Assembly: GCF_016863095.1 (NCBI RefSeq)
Contig: NZ_BOOF01000009.1
Location: 124,001-188,000 of the forward strand
DNA: 64,000 nucleotides
Reading direction: 5' to 3'
From: Microbispora siamensis
GTDB taxonomy: Bacteria; Actinomycetota; Actinomycetes; Streptosporangiales; Streptosporangiaceae
Part shown: positions 27,041-36,375 of the stretch, piece after piece
Numbering within the stretch: the first letter of the stretch is position 1
Layout: each line of letters starts with the position of its first letter
The notes under the pieces: generated by a model
The model's database searches: none
What the model saw: only the letters and a program-made list of their open reading frames with translations
What the model was told of the DNA's origin: nothing
Program-made: the position numbers and the translations under genes

Positions 27041-27121
27041 CGGTGCTCGTCTCCTGTCTGCCGACATGCGCGGAGCCCTCCGCCCGCACACCCGCTGCAC
27101 AGTATGCATTCACTCGGAGCT

Positions 27122-27247
27122 CATTGCAATGCACGGTCGATCGTCCATTGCGTTCAGCTTCATATTCATTGCAAAACATGCTCTTTCATCCTGATGCACC
27201 AGGCAGAATGCCGTGCTTTGTATGTTGACTGTTTTCTGAACGCAATG
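27122..27247. promoter_or_regulatory. Operator cluster in the GbsR/serine hydrolase spacer
   Basis: The 264-bp spacer (27041-27304) is far more AT-rich than the rest of the window. It contains CATTGCAATG (27122-27131, perfect palindrome), CATTGCGTTCAG (27146-27157), another CATTGCAA (near 27167) and CTGAACGCAATG (27236-27247), which is the exact reverse complement of the second. The shared half-site CATTGC points to cooperative binding by the divergent GbsR-type regulator. Confidence 0.6.
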
Positions 27248-27304
27248 TACTGTCATGGACGTTCAGAGATTGCCGAACACCGAAGACTATGCGTGAGGGG
27301 ATTC

Positions 27305-28531
27305 ATGATGAACACGAGCGGCTTCTCCCCGGCAGGGCTGCGCAGGGTGCGCGAGGTGCTGGACCGGTATGTCGATTCCGGGAAGATCCCCGGGCTGGTC
27401 GCCCTGTTCAGCCGGGGTGACGAGACACACGTCGAAGCGATCGGGACGATGCGTCATGACGGTGGCGCGCCGATGCGCCGGGACACGATCTTCCGGATGG
27501 CCTCCACGTCGAAGCCGGTCACGATCGCGGCGGCGATGGTCCTGCTCGACGAGTGCCGGCTGCGTCTGGACGACCCCGTGGATCCGTGGCTGCCCGAGCT
27601 CGCCGACCGGCAGGTGCTGAAGCGGTTCGACGGCCCGCTGGACGACACCGTGCCGGCGCGGCGGCCGATCACCGTCCGGGACGTGCTGACCTCCACGTTC
27701 GGGCTCGGCATGGACATGACGTCGCTGGGCACTCCGATCATGAACGCGGTCTTCGAGCGGGGGCTCACGCCCAACCTGCCGGTGCCGATGCCCGAGCCGG
27801 ACGAGTGGATGCGCCGCCTGGGCGAGCTTCCGCTGATGCACCAGCCCGGAGAGCGCTGGCAGTACCAGATCAGCAGCGACCTGGTCGGGGTGCTCGTCTC
27901 CCGGGTCACGGGCCAGTCGTTCGAGGAGTTCCTGCGCGAGCGCGTCTTCGGGCCGCTGGGGATGACCGACACCGGCTTCCATGTGCCCGCCGACCAGATC
28001 CACCGGCTGCCGCCCCTGTACGCCCCCGACCCGCAGACCGGCGAGTTCCTCGTCTGGGACGAGGCCGAAGGCGGGCGCCACAGCAAGCCTCCGGCGTTCC
28101 AGGGCGGCGGCGGCGGGCTGAACTCCACCGCCGACGACTACCACGCCTACTTCCGGATGCTGCTCAACGGCGGCGTGCACAAGGGCGAGCGAATCCTGTC
28201 GCGGCCCGCCGTCGAGCTGATGACCACCAACCGCCTCACGCCCGAGCAGCAGGCCGCCCGGCACGCCATGGCCGTCGACAACGTCCACATCTCCCACGGC
28301 CAGGGACAGCACGGTGGCTGGGGCTTCGGCATGGCGGTGCGCACCTACCGCGGGGACTACGCGCCGATCGGCCAGTTCGGCTGGGACGGCGGAAGCGGCA
28401 CCGCGACCTACGCCGACCCGGCCAACCAGCTCACCGGAATCCTGCTCACCCAGGTCGGGGCGTCCACCCCGGACTCGATGCGGCTCATCCACGACTTCTG
28501 GACCACGCTCTACCAGGCGATCGACGCCTGA
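27305..28531 (+). CDS. Serine hydrolase of the beta-lactamase/esterase (class C-like) family
   Basis: A 408-aa protein with the nucleophile motif STSK (Ser 67, Lys 70), a Tyr motif region WQYQISSDLVG in place of YxN, and an HGG box (QHGGWGFGM). The rest follows the EstB/beta-lactamase fold (GPLGMTDTGFHVP, GGGGLNSTADDYHAYFRMLLNGG). There is no signal peptide, so it is likely cytoplasmic. GAGGGG precedes ATG 27305; ATG 27308 is adjacent. It is followed by a small conserved gene and a strong terminator. The natural substrate, an ester or lactone, is unknown. Confidence 0.88.
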   Translation: MMNTSGFSPAGLRRVREVLDRYVDSGKIPGLVALFSRGDETHVEAIGTMRHDGGAPMRRDTIFRMASTSKPVTIAAAMVLLDECRLRLDDPVDPWLPELADRQVLKRFDGPLDDTVPARRPITVRDVLTSTFGLGMDMTSLGTPIMNAVFERGLTPNLPVPMPEPDEWMRRLGELPLMHQPGERWQYQISSDLVGVLVSRVTGQSFEEFLRERVFGPLGMTDTGFHVPADQIHRLPPLYAPDPQTGEFLVWDEAEGGRHSKPPAFQGGGGGLNSTADDYHAYFRMLLNGGVHKGERILSRPAVELMTTNRLTPEQQAARHAMAVDNVHISHGQGQHGGWGFGMAVRTYRGDYAPIGQFGWDGGSGTATYADPANQLTGILLTQVGASTPDSMRLIHDFWTTLYQAIDA

Positions 28532-28636
28532 CGCCGGGCCAGCCTCCCGGCAGGCCCGCCCTCGGCCCCCGGCGGGGCGTTCCACCATTCGCCCGTTCAC
28601 CCGACCCTCGGAACAGTTGTAAAGGATCACACCACC

Positions 28637-29053
28637 ATGTCCGTCACCCTCACCGACCAGGACAAGATCACCCTGCGGACCGCGGCCTACGGCGCCGTCT
28701 CGCTGCTGGCCGCCGCCGACGCCGCCGGAAAGCCCCACAAGGTCGCCACCGAGGGCTCCATCGCCCTGGCCTCCGCGACCGGCGTGGTCGGTCACGTGCT
28801 CGCCGACAAGTCGACGGGCATGAACCTGTACGGCAAGTCCGTCGCCGAACTCGCCGACCAGGTGCTGCCGGCCCTGACGGCGGCCATGAGCCTGCTGGGG
28901 AAGCAGGATCCGGCCGAGGCCGACAATTTCCGCAGCACCGTCAACGTCGCCGTCGAAGCAGCCGCCCGGGCCCACCAGGGGGAGCCCGGGCCCGTCATGG
29001 CGGAGATGGCCCGCAAGATCGCCCAAGCCCTCGACGCCGCTCCGGCTCGCTAG
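28637..29053 (+). CDS. Conserved small alpha-helical protein
   Basis: A 138-aa protein beginning MSVTLTDQDKITLRTAAYGAVSLLAAADAAGKPHKVATEGS, rich in Ala and predicted helical (LADQVLPALTAAMSLL, FRSTVNVAVEAAARAHQG). I do not recognise a named domain, though similar proteins are met in streptomycetes. It lies 105 bases after the serine hydrolase, with no terminator between, and just before a strong hairpin, so it is probably its operon partner. Confidence 0.6.
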   Translation: MSVTLTDQDKITLRTAAYGAVSLLAAADAAGKPHKVATEGSIALASATGVVGHVLADKSTGMNLYGKSVAELADQVLPALTAAMSLLGKQDPAEADNFRSTVNVAVEAAARAHQGEPGPVMAEMARKIAQALDAAPAR

Positions 29054-29066
29054 ACACGAGCACCAC

Positions 29067-29111
29067 CGAACGGGCCCCGCCAAGCTCAGCGAGCTTGGCG
29101 TGGCCCGTTCG
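29067..29111 (+). terminator. Strong hairpin terminator after the serine hydrolase operon
   Basis: Two 21-base arms (29067-29087 and 29091-29111) around AGC pair with a single mismatch. It lies 14 bases after the stop of the small gene. It has no T-run but is very stable. Confidence 0.75.
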
Positions 29112-29438
29112 CATGCGCGGACGCCGGGCCGATCTCCCCGGGGGACGGAGCCGGCCGAGGAGGTGCCTGCTCGGCGGCGGGGCGGGCGTGTGGGGTCCGA
29201 CCGATGCCCGATTGCCATCACCCTACAAATTTGGTAGGAAATACCTGTGTATTCGGCATCGTGGTTGGTCCGGCGTCGGCACGTCGACCTGTGCCGTCTG
29301 AACGGCGCGGCCTGTCGCTCCTGAACCTCGACCTCCCGGCCTGCGCGGTCACCTTCGCCGGCCGTCCTCCTTCCGTTGTCCCGCCGTGCCCGCGTTGGAG
29401 CGGCGCGGCCCGGCGCCCTCGCCTCCGGAGCGACCACT
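29112..29438. other. Intergenic region ahead of the taurine/sulfonate operon
   Basis: There is no credible gene here. The only structured element is CCTAC-AAATTTG-GTAGG (29222-29238), followed by GAAATACC, in a short AT-rich patch. This is likely the operator or promoter of the operon starting at 29439. Palindromes of the CCTAC/GTAGG kind are plausible sites for sulfur-responsive regulators, but I cannot assign one. Confidence 0.45.
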
Positions 29439-30362
29439 GTGACGTCATCCCCCTCCAGATCCGTCTCCGCCGATCCGCCCTCTCTCGCTGACGGCTCCCT
29501 CACGCCGGACGAGGTGCCCGAGCCCGCCGGCGCACCACACGCCGAAGGGGCGCGTACCGTCTCGGCGCCGGGCCCGCGGGGCCGCAGGGCCCGCCGGATC
29601 GGTGTGCGGGTGCTGTCGCTGCTCGCCCTGCTCGCACTGTGGCAGCTCGCGGCGGCCGCGGCGGGCAATCCGTCGTTCGTGCCCGCGCCCCGGGCCGTGT
29701 GGGACCAGCTCGTCCTGCTGTCCACCACCCACGAGGGCGTCCGCGGCTACGGCGGTCACCTGCTCGTGGAGCACCTGGGAATCAGCCTGCGCCGCATCCT
29801 CATCGGCTCGGCGCTCGGCGTGGCGGCGGGGCTCGTGCTCGGCGTCGTCCTGGGCGCCGTGCCGTGGATCCGCCTCGTGGCCGAGCCGGTCGTGACGTTC
29901 GTACGGGCCCTGCCCCCGCTGGCGTACTTCAGCCTGCTCATCATCTGGTTCGGCATCGACGAGACGCCCAAGCTGTGGCTGCTCGCCATCGCCGCGCTCC
30001 CGCCGGTCGCCGTGGCCACCGCGGCGGCCGTCCACGGCGCGCCGACCGGCCTGGTGGAGGCGGCCCGGGCGCTGGGCGCCTCGCGGTGGGACGTCATCAA
30101 GGATGTGGTGCTGCCCGCCGCGCTGCCGGAGATCTTCACCGGCGTCCGGCTGGCCGTCGGGGTCGCGTACTCCTCGGTCGTCGCGGCGGAGACCGTCAAC
30201 GGCGTGCCCGGTATCGGAGGGATGGTCCGCGACGCCCAGCGCTACCTGCAGACCGACGTCGTGGTGCTCGGACTGCTCGCCATCGGGCTGTCCGGACTGC
30301 TGATCGACGGCCTGCTGCGCGCCGCGGAGACCCGGCTCATCCCCTGGCGCGGCCGCGTCTGA
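29439..30362 (+). CDS. Taurine/sulfonate ABC transporter permease (TauC/SsuC family)
   Basis: A 307-aa inner-membrane protein. After a 45-residue polar N-terminus come six hydrophobic segments, with the EAA coupling loop LVEAARALGASRWDVIKDVVLPAALPEIFTGVRLAVG and the typical ETVNGVPGIGGMVRDAQRYLQTD. GTG 29439 follows GGAG at eight bases. It is first in an operon with binding protein, ATPase and TauD-like dioxygenase, which together define a taurine or alkanesulfonate uptake and desulfonation system. Confidence 0.88.
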   Translation: MTSSPSRSVSADPPSLADGSLTPDEVPEPAGAPHAEGARTVSAPGPRGRRARRIGVRVLSLLALLALWQLAAAAAGNPSFVPAPRAVWDQLVLLSTTHEGVRGYGGHLLVEHLGISLRRILIGSALGVAAGLVLGVVLGAVPWIRLVAEPVVTFVRALPPLAYFSLLIIWFGIDETPKLWLLAIAALPPVAVATAAAVHGAPTGLVEAARALGASRWDVIKDVVLPAALPEIFTGVRLAVGVAYSSVVAAETVNGVPGIGGMVRDAQRYLQTDVVVLGLLAIGLSGLLIDGLLRAAETRLIPWRGRV

Positions 30363-30413
30363 GCCCCTGCCAAGCCTCGTCGATCCCCCCACTGCAAAAG
30401 GAACTGTCCCGCC

Positions 30414-31472
30414 ATGTCACGACCACACCTCACGCGCCTGCTTTCCGCCGTCCTGGCCGTCGCCACGGCCGCCGTCCTGGCCGCGTGCGGCAACGGCACC
30501 GCCTCCGGCGGAGGGGGAGGCGGCGGTACGGCGGACCGCACCATCCGCGTCGCCTACCAGGCGTTCCCGAGCGGGGACCTCATCGTGAAGAACAAGGGGT
30601 GGCTGGAGCAGGCGCTGCCCGGCTACACGATCAAGTGGACCAAGTTCGACTCCGGCGCCAGCATCAACACCGCCTTCGTGGCCAAGAGCGTGGACATCGC
30701 GGCCATCGGGTCGAGCCCGGTCGCGCGGGGGCTGTCCGCGCCACTGAACATCCCCTACCAGGTGGCGTTCGTGCTCGACGTGGCCGGTGACAACGAGGCC
30801 CTGGTCGCCCGCGACGGCGCCGGCATCTCCTCCGTGGCCGACCTGCGCGGCAAGAAGGTGGCGACGCCGTTCGCCTCGACGTCCCACTACAGCCTGCTCG
30901 CCGCGCTCGACAAGGCGGGGGTGCCGGAGTCCGCGGTGAACCTAATCGATCTGGAGCCACAGGACATCCTGGCGTCCTGGACCCGCGGGGACATCGACGC
31001 CGCGTACGTCTGGCTGCCCACGCTGGACGAGATCAAGAAGACCGGCAAGACGCTCATCAGCAGCCGCGAGCTGGCGACCGCGGGCAAGCCGACCCTCGAC
31101 CTGGGCGTGGTGTCCACCGCGTTCATCCAGGCCCACCCCGACGCGGTCGACGCCTGGCGCAAGGTCGAGGCCAGGGCACTCGACCTGATCGCGAACGATC
31201 CCGACGCCGCGGCCCAGGCGGTGGGCGCCGAGCTCAACCTCGGCAAGGACGAGGCCAAGGCGCAGCTCAGCCAGGGCGTCTTCCTCAAGCCGGCCGATCT
31301 GGCCTCACCCGAGTGGCTCGGCACGCCGGACAAGGTCGGCGGCCTGGCGCAGAACCTGGTGAGCGCGGCGCAGTTCCTCAAGGACCAGCAGAAGATCGAC
31401 GCGGTGCCCGACCTCGCCACGGTGGAGCGGGCGATCTACACCAAGGGGCTTCCCGGTGTCCTCACGCCCTGA
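30414..31472 (+). CDS. Taurine/sulfonate-binding lipoprotein (TauA/SsuA family)
   Basis: A 352-aa binding protein. The signal peptide ends in the lipobox VLAAC, then a poly-glycine linker. The body follows the NMT1/TauA fold: IRVAYQAFPSGDLIVKNKGWLEQAL, SVDIAAIGSSPVARGL, VADLRGKKVATPFASTSHYSLLAAL and DIDAAYVWLPTLDEI. Substrate is inferred as taurine from the TauD-like gene two positions downstream. Confidence 0.9.
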   Translation: MSRPHLTRLLSAVLAVATAAVLAACGNGTASGGGGGGGTADRTIRVAYQAFPSGDLIVKNKGWLEQALPGYTIKWTKFDSGASINTAFVAKSVDIAAIGSSPVARGLSAPLNIPYQVAFVLDVAGDNEALVARDGAGISSVADLRGKKVATPFASTSHYSLLAALDKAGVPESAVNLIDLEPQDILASWTRGDIDAAYVWLPTLDEIKKTGKTLISSRELATAGKPTLDLGVVSTAFIQAHPDAVDAWRKVEARALDLIANDPDAAAQAVGAELNLGKDEAKAQLSQGVFLKPADLASPEWLGTPDKVGGLAQNLVSAAQFLKDQQKIDAVPDLATVERAIYTKGLPGVLTP

Positions 31473-32271
31473 CCCGGCCACCGCCCCGGCCACGGCGGAC
31501 GAGGACGTCGCCGCCGTCCACCTGCACGAGGTCGAACACGTCTACGGCGGCGCGGGAGGTCCGGTCGCCGCGCTCGGGCCGATCTCCCTGACCGTCCCTC
31601 CCGGCACCTTCCTCGTGCTCGTCGGGGCGTCCGGATGCGGCAAGAGCACGCTGCTGCGCCTCGTCGCGGGCTTCGAGAGGCCCACCTCCGGCACCGTACG
31701 TACCGGCGGCGCCGAGCCCGTCCCGGGCAGGGGCGCCGGGATCGTCTTCCAGCAGCCGCGCCTGTTCCCGTGGAAGACCGTGGGCGGCAACGTCGAGCTG
31801 GCCCTGCGCTACGCCGGCGTGCCCCGTGTGGAACGCGCCCGCCGGGTGCCGGAGCTGCTGGAACGGGTGGGCCTGCACGACGTGGCGGACCGCCGCGTCT
31901 GGCAGATCTCGGGAGGACAGCAGCAGCGCGTGGCGATCGCCAGGGCGCTCGCCGGCGACGATCCGCTGCTCCTGCTCGACGAGCCGTTCGCCGCCCTGGA
32001 CGCGCTCACCCGCGAGCGTCTCCAGGAGGACCTGCGCCGGGTGAGCGCGCAGACCGGCCGCACGTCGGTGTTCGTCACCCACAGCGTCGAGGAGGCCGTG
32101 TTCCTCGGCAGCCGCGTCGTCGTGCTCACCCGCAGGCCGGGCCGGATCGCGCTCGACCTGGACGTCGGCCTCCCGCGCACCGGGGTGGGACCGGACGAAC
32201 TGCGCGCCCTTCCCGAGTACGCCGCGCTCCGCGCAGAGGTCGGCCACGCCGTACGCGCCGCCGCCGCGTGA
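31456..32271 (+). CDS. Taurine/sulfonate ABC transporter ATP-binding protein (TauB/SsuB family)
   Basis: A 271-aa ABC ATPase: Walker A GASGCGKSTLL (near 56-66), Q-loop FQQPRLFPWKTVGGNVELAL, signature ISGGQQQRVAIARAL, Walker B PLLLLDEPFAALD and the switch His in VFVTHSVEEAVFLGSRVVVL. GTG 31456 overlaps the end of the binding-protein gene by 17 bases, so the two are translationally coupled. Confidence 0.92.
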   Translation: MSSRPDPATAPATADEDVAAVHLHEVEHVYGGAGGPVAALGPISLTVPPGTFLVLVGASGCGKSTLLRLVAGFERPTSGTVRTGGAEPVPGRGAGIVFQQPRLFPWKTVGGNVELALRYAGVPRVERARRVPELLERVGLHDVADRRVWQISGGQQQRVAIARALAGDDPLLLLDEPFAALDALTRERLQEDLRRVSAQTGRTSVFVTHSVEEAVFLGSRVVVLTRRPGRIALDLDVGLPRTGVGPDELRALPEYAALRAEVGHAVRAAAA

Positions 32272-32300
32272 CGCACCGCACCAACCACGAGGAGAGTGAG

Positions 32301-33173
32301 ATGACCACAGCGACCGCCGTGAAGCTGGACCTGCGGCCCCTCGGGCCCCACTTCGGCGCCGAGGTCGAGGGACTGGATCTGGCGACCGCCACCGACGAGG
32401 AACTGGCCGCGGTGCGCGCCGCCCTGGTCGATCGGAAGGTGCTGTTCTTCCGCGAGCAGAGCCTGGACGACGACGGGCAGGTGGCGCTCGGGCGGCGTCT
32501 CGGCGAGCTGACCGCCTCCCACCCGGTCGTCGGGGGCGTCGACGAGGCGCATCCCGAGATCTACGCCCTCGACAGCGCCGACAACGGCTTCGCCGACGTC
32601 TGGCACACCGACGTCACGTTCATGCCCCGCCCGCCGCTCGGCTCCATCCTGCGCGCCGTGATCCTCCCGCCCACCGGCGGCGACACGAGCTGGGCCGACA
32701 GCCAGCTCGCCTACGACTCGCTGTCCGCCCCCGTGAAGGAGCTGGCCGACCAGCTCACCGCGGTCCACGACGGCAACCGCGAGTTCGGTTACTACCTGGC
32801 CCAGCGCCGCGGCGGCAAGGGCAACGTCTGGGACGGCGAGATCGTCACCCGGCTGGAGCCGGTGGAGCACCCCGTGGTCCGCGTCCACCCCGAGACCGGC
32901 CGCAAGGGGATCTTCGTCAACCCCGGGTTCACCTCCCACATCGTCGGCGTCTCCGAGGCCGAGAGCCGGGCCATCCTGGACCTGCTCTACGCCCACCTCA
33001 CCAAGCCCGAGCACATCGTGCGTCACCGCTGGAGGGCCGGCGACGTCGCGATGTGGGACAACCGGAGCACCGCCCACTACGCCAACCGCGACTACGGTGA
33101 CGCGCACCGCGTGATGCACCGCATCACCCTGCGCGGCGACCGCCCCTTCGGCCCCGGCCGTACGGACGGCTGA
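32301..33173 (+). CDS. tauD: TauD-like Fe(II)/2-oxoglutarate dioxygenase
   Basis: A 290-aa TauD/TfdA-family enzyme. The facial triad is visible as WHTDVTF (His 102, Asp 104) and STAHYANRDYG (His 259), with the 2-oxoglutarate Arg in HRVMHRITLRG. The start of the mature fold, LRPLGPHFGAEVEGLDL, matches TauD. It oxidises taurine or a related sulfonate to release sulfite. ATG 32301 follows GAGGAG. It is the last gene of the importer operon. Confidence 0.88.
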   Translation: MTTATAVKLDLRPLGPHFGAEVEGLDLATATDEELAAVRAALVDRKVLFFREQSLDDDGQVALGRRLGELTASHPVVGGVDEAHPEIYALDSADNGFADVWHTDVTFMPRPPLGSILRAVILPPTGGDTSWADSQLAYDSLSAPVKELADQLTAVHDGNREFGYYLAQRRGGKGNVWDGEIVTRLEPVEHPVVRVHPETGRKGIFVNPGFTSHIVGVSEAESRAILDLLYAHLTKPEHIVRHRWRAGDVAMWDNRSTAHYANRDYGDAHRVMHRITLRGDRPFGPGRTDG

Positions 33174-33235
33174 CCGGGACGCCGGGACGCGATCGGCTCA
33201 GCCCCCGCAGGAGGCTCGGTCGCGGTTCCGGCGCT

Positions 33236-34201
33236 TCAGGCCGCGCCGATCCAGCGGTGATAGGCGTCCATGTCGACGTTGCTGCCGCACACGATGGTGA
33301 CGACGTGCCGGCCGGCGAAGCGGTCGCGGTCTTCGAGGATCGCCGCGATGCCGAGCGCGGCCGACGGTTCGACGACGAGGCCCGCGTGTTCGAGGAGCAG
33401 CCGCATACCGGCCATGATCGACGCCTCCCGTACCAGGACGGCGTCGTCGGCGACCAGGAGAAGGTCGTCCAGGACGGCCGGGATGGGACGCCGGCCGGCG
33501 ACGCCGTCGGCGATGGTGTCGGTCGAGTCGGTGGTGACGACGCGCCGTTGGCGCCACGAATGTGTCATCGCCGGTGCGCCCAGCGGCTGGACGCAGATCA
33601 CCTCGACTTCTGGCGCACAGGCTTTCACCACGTGACCCACGCCGGTGGCCAGCGCCCCGCCGCCGAGGGCGATCAGGACGGCGTCGAACGACGGCACGCT
33701 GTTCACGAGTTCCAGGCCGATCGTCGCCGCGCCCTCGCAGGTCTCGATGTCCAGGCTGTCTTCGACCAGCCGGATGCCGTCGTGCCGCGCGACGGCCGCC
33801 GCCCGCTCGCGAGCCATGTCGAAGTCGCCGTCCACCAGTTCCAGCCTGGCGTCCAACGCGCGGATGCGTTCGAGCTTGGCCGCGGGCGCGAAGCGGGATG
33901 CCACGACGGTGACGTCGAGCCCCCGGCGGCGACCGGACCACGCGAGTGCTTGGCCAAGGTTGCCCGCGCTGGCGCACACCGCGGCTCGCGAGCCATCGCC
34001 GGCGAGCAGGCTCGCGACCACCTCGGTGCCGCGGGCCTTGAAGCTGCGGACCGGGTTCGCCGTTTCGAGCTTGATGCTCACCGCGCAGCCGAGGTCGGGC
34101 TCCAGGGCCTCGCAGCGGTACAGCGGAGTGTCGAGGAAAATCGGGTCGATCATCCGGCGAGCCGCCCGGATCCGAGCAGTGTCGAGGCGTGTCTCCTGCA
34201 C
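33236..34201 (-). CDS. Threonine/serine dehydratase-like PLP enzyme
   Basis: A 321-aa fold-type II PLP enzyme: Schiff-base Lys 55 in VRSFKARGTE, ASAGNLGQALAWSGRRRGLDVTVV, the phosphate-binding glycine loop IALGGGALATGVGHV and a terminal VCGSNVD segment. The pattern is of threonine ammonia-lyase or serine racemase-like proteins without the ACT regulatory domain. The GTG at 34201 has no clear ribosome binding site; ATG 34153 is an alternative. It is downstream of the TetR gene on the same strand. Confidence 0.85.
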   Translation of the reverse strand: MQETRLDTARIRAARRMIDPIFLDTPLYRCEALEPDLGCAVSIKLETANPVRSFKARGTEVVASLLAGDGSRAAVCASAGNLGQALAWSGRRRGLDVTVVASRFAPAAKLERIRALDARLELVDGDFDMARERAAAVARHDGIRLVEDSLDIETCEGAATIGLELVNSVPSFDAVLIALGGGALATGVGHVVKACAPEVEVICVQPLGAPAMTHSWRQRRVVTTDSTDTIADGVAGRRPIPAVLDDLLLVADDAVLVREASIMAGMRLLLEHAGLVVEPSAALGIAAILEDRDRFAGRHVVTIVCGSNVDMDAYHRWIGAA

Positions 34202-34291
34202 GGCACAGCAGCGTACGCCGTCGGCGCTGGTCCATCCGGGCGGACGCCCGGCGACGGTGCTGGTAGCCGTCAGGGGAGGACGGGCCCGTCA

Positions 34292-35002
34292 TCAGCACGC
34301 CTTGTGTGACCGGAGTCCCGTCGCGGCGCTGGTGAGCAGCATGTCCAGCGCGGTGGGGTAGGCGCTGTCGTTCATGTCGGCCACCAGCAGGGGCGCGACC
34401 GCCGCGATGTTGGGGTGGGTGGCGGGGGACAGGCGGGCATAGGTCGCCTGCCACATCTCCTCGTCCGCCCTGCGCGCCTGCTCCGGCAGCGCGAGGGACG
34501 CCGCGTCCAGGGCTGCGAACGCCAGCGTCATGTCGATGAAGGCGTGGTAGACGCGGACCGCCTCGCGGTCGGGAAAACCGGCGCCTCGCAGCAGCCCGAG
34601 GATCGCCTCGTCGGCGGCGATCTCGTGGGACTTGCCGCTGATGCGGTTGGCGGTGAGCACCGCGGCCTGCGGGTGTTCGAGGTAGGCGGCGTGGATGCGC
34701 AGGCCCAGCTCGCGAAGGTCGGCGCGCCAGTCGCCGGTGCCGTGCCAGCCGGCCATGGCCCGGCCGATGAGCATGTCGCCGATGGCCAGGGTCAGGTCGT
34801 CGATGCCGGCGAAGTAGCGGTAGAGCGTGCTGGGGTCGGCGCCCAGGGCGATGCCGAGCCGCCGTACGGTCAGCCCGGCGGAGCCGTGCTCGCGCAGCAT
34901 GCGCAGCGCGGTCCGCACGATCAGGTCCTCCGAGAGAACGACTCCGTTCTTCGTCGGGCGGCGCCGTCGGCGCGCCGCCTCCGAGACCACCGGCTTGGGC
35001 AT
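34292..35002 (-). CDS. TetR-family transcriptional regulator
   Basis: A 236-aa regulator: after a basic N-terminus (MPKPVVSEAARRRRRPTKNG), the helix-turn-helix LSEDLIVRTALRMLREHGSAGLTVRRLGIALGADPSTLYRYFAGIDDLTLAI, then a TetR_C-like helical domain. AGGAA precedes ATG 35002. It is divergent from the saccharopine-dehydrogenase-like gene across 126 bp and is its likely regulator. Confidence 0.9.
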   Translation of the reverse strand: MPKPVVSEAARRRRRPTKNGVVLSEDLIVRTALRMLREHGSAGLTVRRLGIALGADPSTLYRYFAGIDDLTLAIGDMLIGRAMAGWHGTGDWRADLRELGLRIHAAYLEHPQAAVLTANRISGKSHEIAADEAILGLLRGAGFPDREAVRVYHAFIDMTLAFAALDAASLALPEQARRADEEMWQATYARLSPATHPNIAAVAPLLVADMNDSAYPTALDMLLTSAATGLRSHKAC

Positions 35003-35128
35003 GGTGCGTTCCTCTCCGCCTGCTCCGTCCCCGTGCACCTTATGCCAACACTATTGACCTTTCGTGTGGCGGTGACGTTGGATTTGATGAACCGAAGGAG
35101 TCTTTGTCCTGGAAAGGACGGTTTTGTC

Positions 35129-36352
35129 ATGCGTGTTCTGCTCGTCGGCGCCGGTGGAGTGGGCACGGCGATCACCCGGATCGCGGCCCGCCGGACCTTC
35201 TTCGAGCACATGGTCGTCGCCGACTACGACCTGTCCCGCGCGGAGGCGGCCGTCGCCGCGCTGGGGGAGGCGGGCGCCCGCTTCAGCGCCCGGCGGGTGG
35301 ACGCGAGCGACGAGGCCATGGTGGTGGCACTGCTGGCCGAGCACCGCTGCGACGTCCTGCTCAACGCCACCGACCCGCGCTTCGTCATGCCGTTGTTCCG
35401 GGCGGCGCTGTCGGCCGGTGCGCACTACCTGGACATGGCGATGTCGCTGTCACGGCCGCATCCGGAGCGCCCGCACGAGGTGTGCGGGGTCAAGCTGGGG
35501 GACGCCCAGTTCGCGATGGCCGCCGAGTGGGAGAAGGCGGGCAGGCTCGCGCTGGTCGGCATCGGGGTGGAGCCGGGGATGTCGGACGTCTTCGCGCGCT
35601 ACGCCGCCGACGAGCTGTTCGACCACATCGAGGAGATCGGCATCCGCGACGGCGCCGACCTCACCGTCGAGGGGTACGACTTCGCGCCCTCGTTCAGCAT
35701 CTGGACCACCATCGAGGAGTGTCTCAACCCGCCGGTCGTCTACGAGGCCGGCCGGGGCTGGTTCACCACTCCGCCGTTCAGCGAGCCGGAGGTGTTCGAC
35801 TTCCCCGAGGGCATCGGCCCGGTCGAGTGCGTCAACGTCGAGCACGAGGAGGTCCTGCTCGTGCCCCGCTGGATCGACGCCGAGCGGGTGACCTTCAAGT
35901 ACGGGCTGGGCGCGGAGTTCATCGACACGCTGCGGACCCTGCATCTGCTGGGGCTGGACCGCACCGAGCCCGTCCCGGTCGTCGCCGGGGGCGGCGCCGC
36001 CGTCAAGGTGTCCCCGCGCGACGTGGTCGCGGCGTGCCTGCCCGACCCGGCGACCCTCGGGGACCGCATGCACGGCAAGACGTGCGCCGGCACCTGGGTC
36101 AAGGGCGCCAAGGACGGCAGCCCGCGTGAGGTCTACCTCTACCACGTGGTCGACAACCAGTGGTCCATGCGCGAGTACGGCTCCCAGGCGGTGGTGTGGC
36201 AGACCGCCGTCAACCCGGTCGTGGCCCTCGAACTGATCGCCGCCGGCGTCTGGTCCGGCACGGGCGTCCTGGGACCCGAGGCCCTGCCGCCCCGGCCGTT
36301 CCTCGACCTGCTCACCGCGTACGGCACCCCGTGGGGTATGCGGGAGCAGTAG
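35129..36352 (+). CDS. Saccharopine dehydrogenase-family oxidoreductase
   Basis: A 407-aa protein. The N-terminal Rossmann motif is VLLVGAGGVGTAITRIAA (3-20), then VADYDLSRAEAAVAALG, CDVLLNATDPRFVMPLFRAALSAGAHYLDMAM and GIGVEPGMSDVFARYAADELFD, typical of saccharopine dehydrogenase-like/carboxynorspermidine-type enzymes. The C-terminal domain is complete. The role could be in lysine or polyamine-like amino acid catabolism, but this family is broad. A GGAAAGGA box lies twelve bases before ATG 35129; ATG 35087 is possible but less likely. Confidence 0.85.
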   Translation: MRVLLVGAGGVGTAITRIAARRTFFEHMVVADYDLSRAEAAVAALGEAGARFSARRVDASDEAMVVALLAEHRCDVLLNATDPRFVMPLFRAALSAGAHYLDMAMSLSRPHPERPHEVCGVKLGDAQFAMAAEWEKAGRLALVGIGVEPGMSDVFARYAADELFDHIEEIGIRDGADLTVEGYDFAPSFSIWTTIEECLNPPVVYEAGRGWFTTPPFSEPEVFDFPEGIGPVECVNVEHEEVLLVPRWIDAERVTFKYGLGAEFIDTLRTLHLLGLDRTEPVPVVAGGGAAVKVSPRDVVAACLPDPATLGDRMHGKTCAGTWVKGAKDGSPREVYLYHVVDNQWSMREYGSQAVVWQTAVNPVVALELIAAGVWSGTGVLGPEALPPRPFLDLLTAYGTPWGMREQ

Positions 36353-36375
36353 GCGGCCTGTTCACGCTTCTGTCC

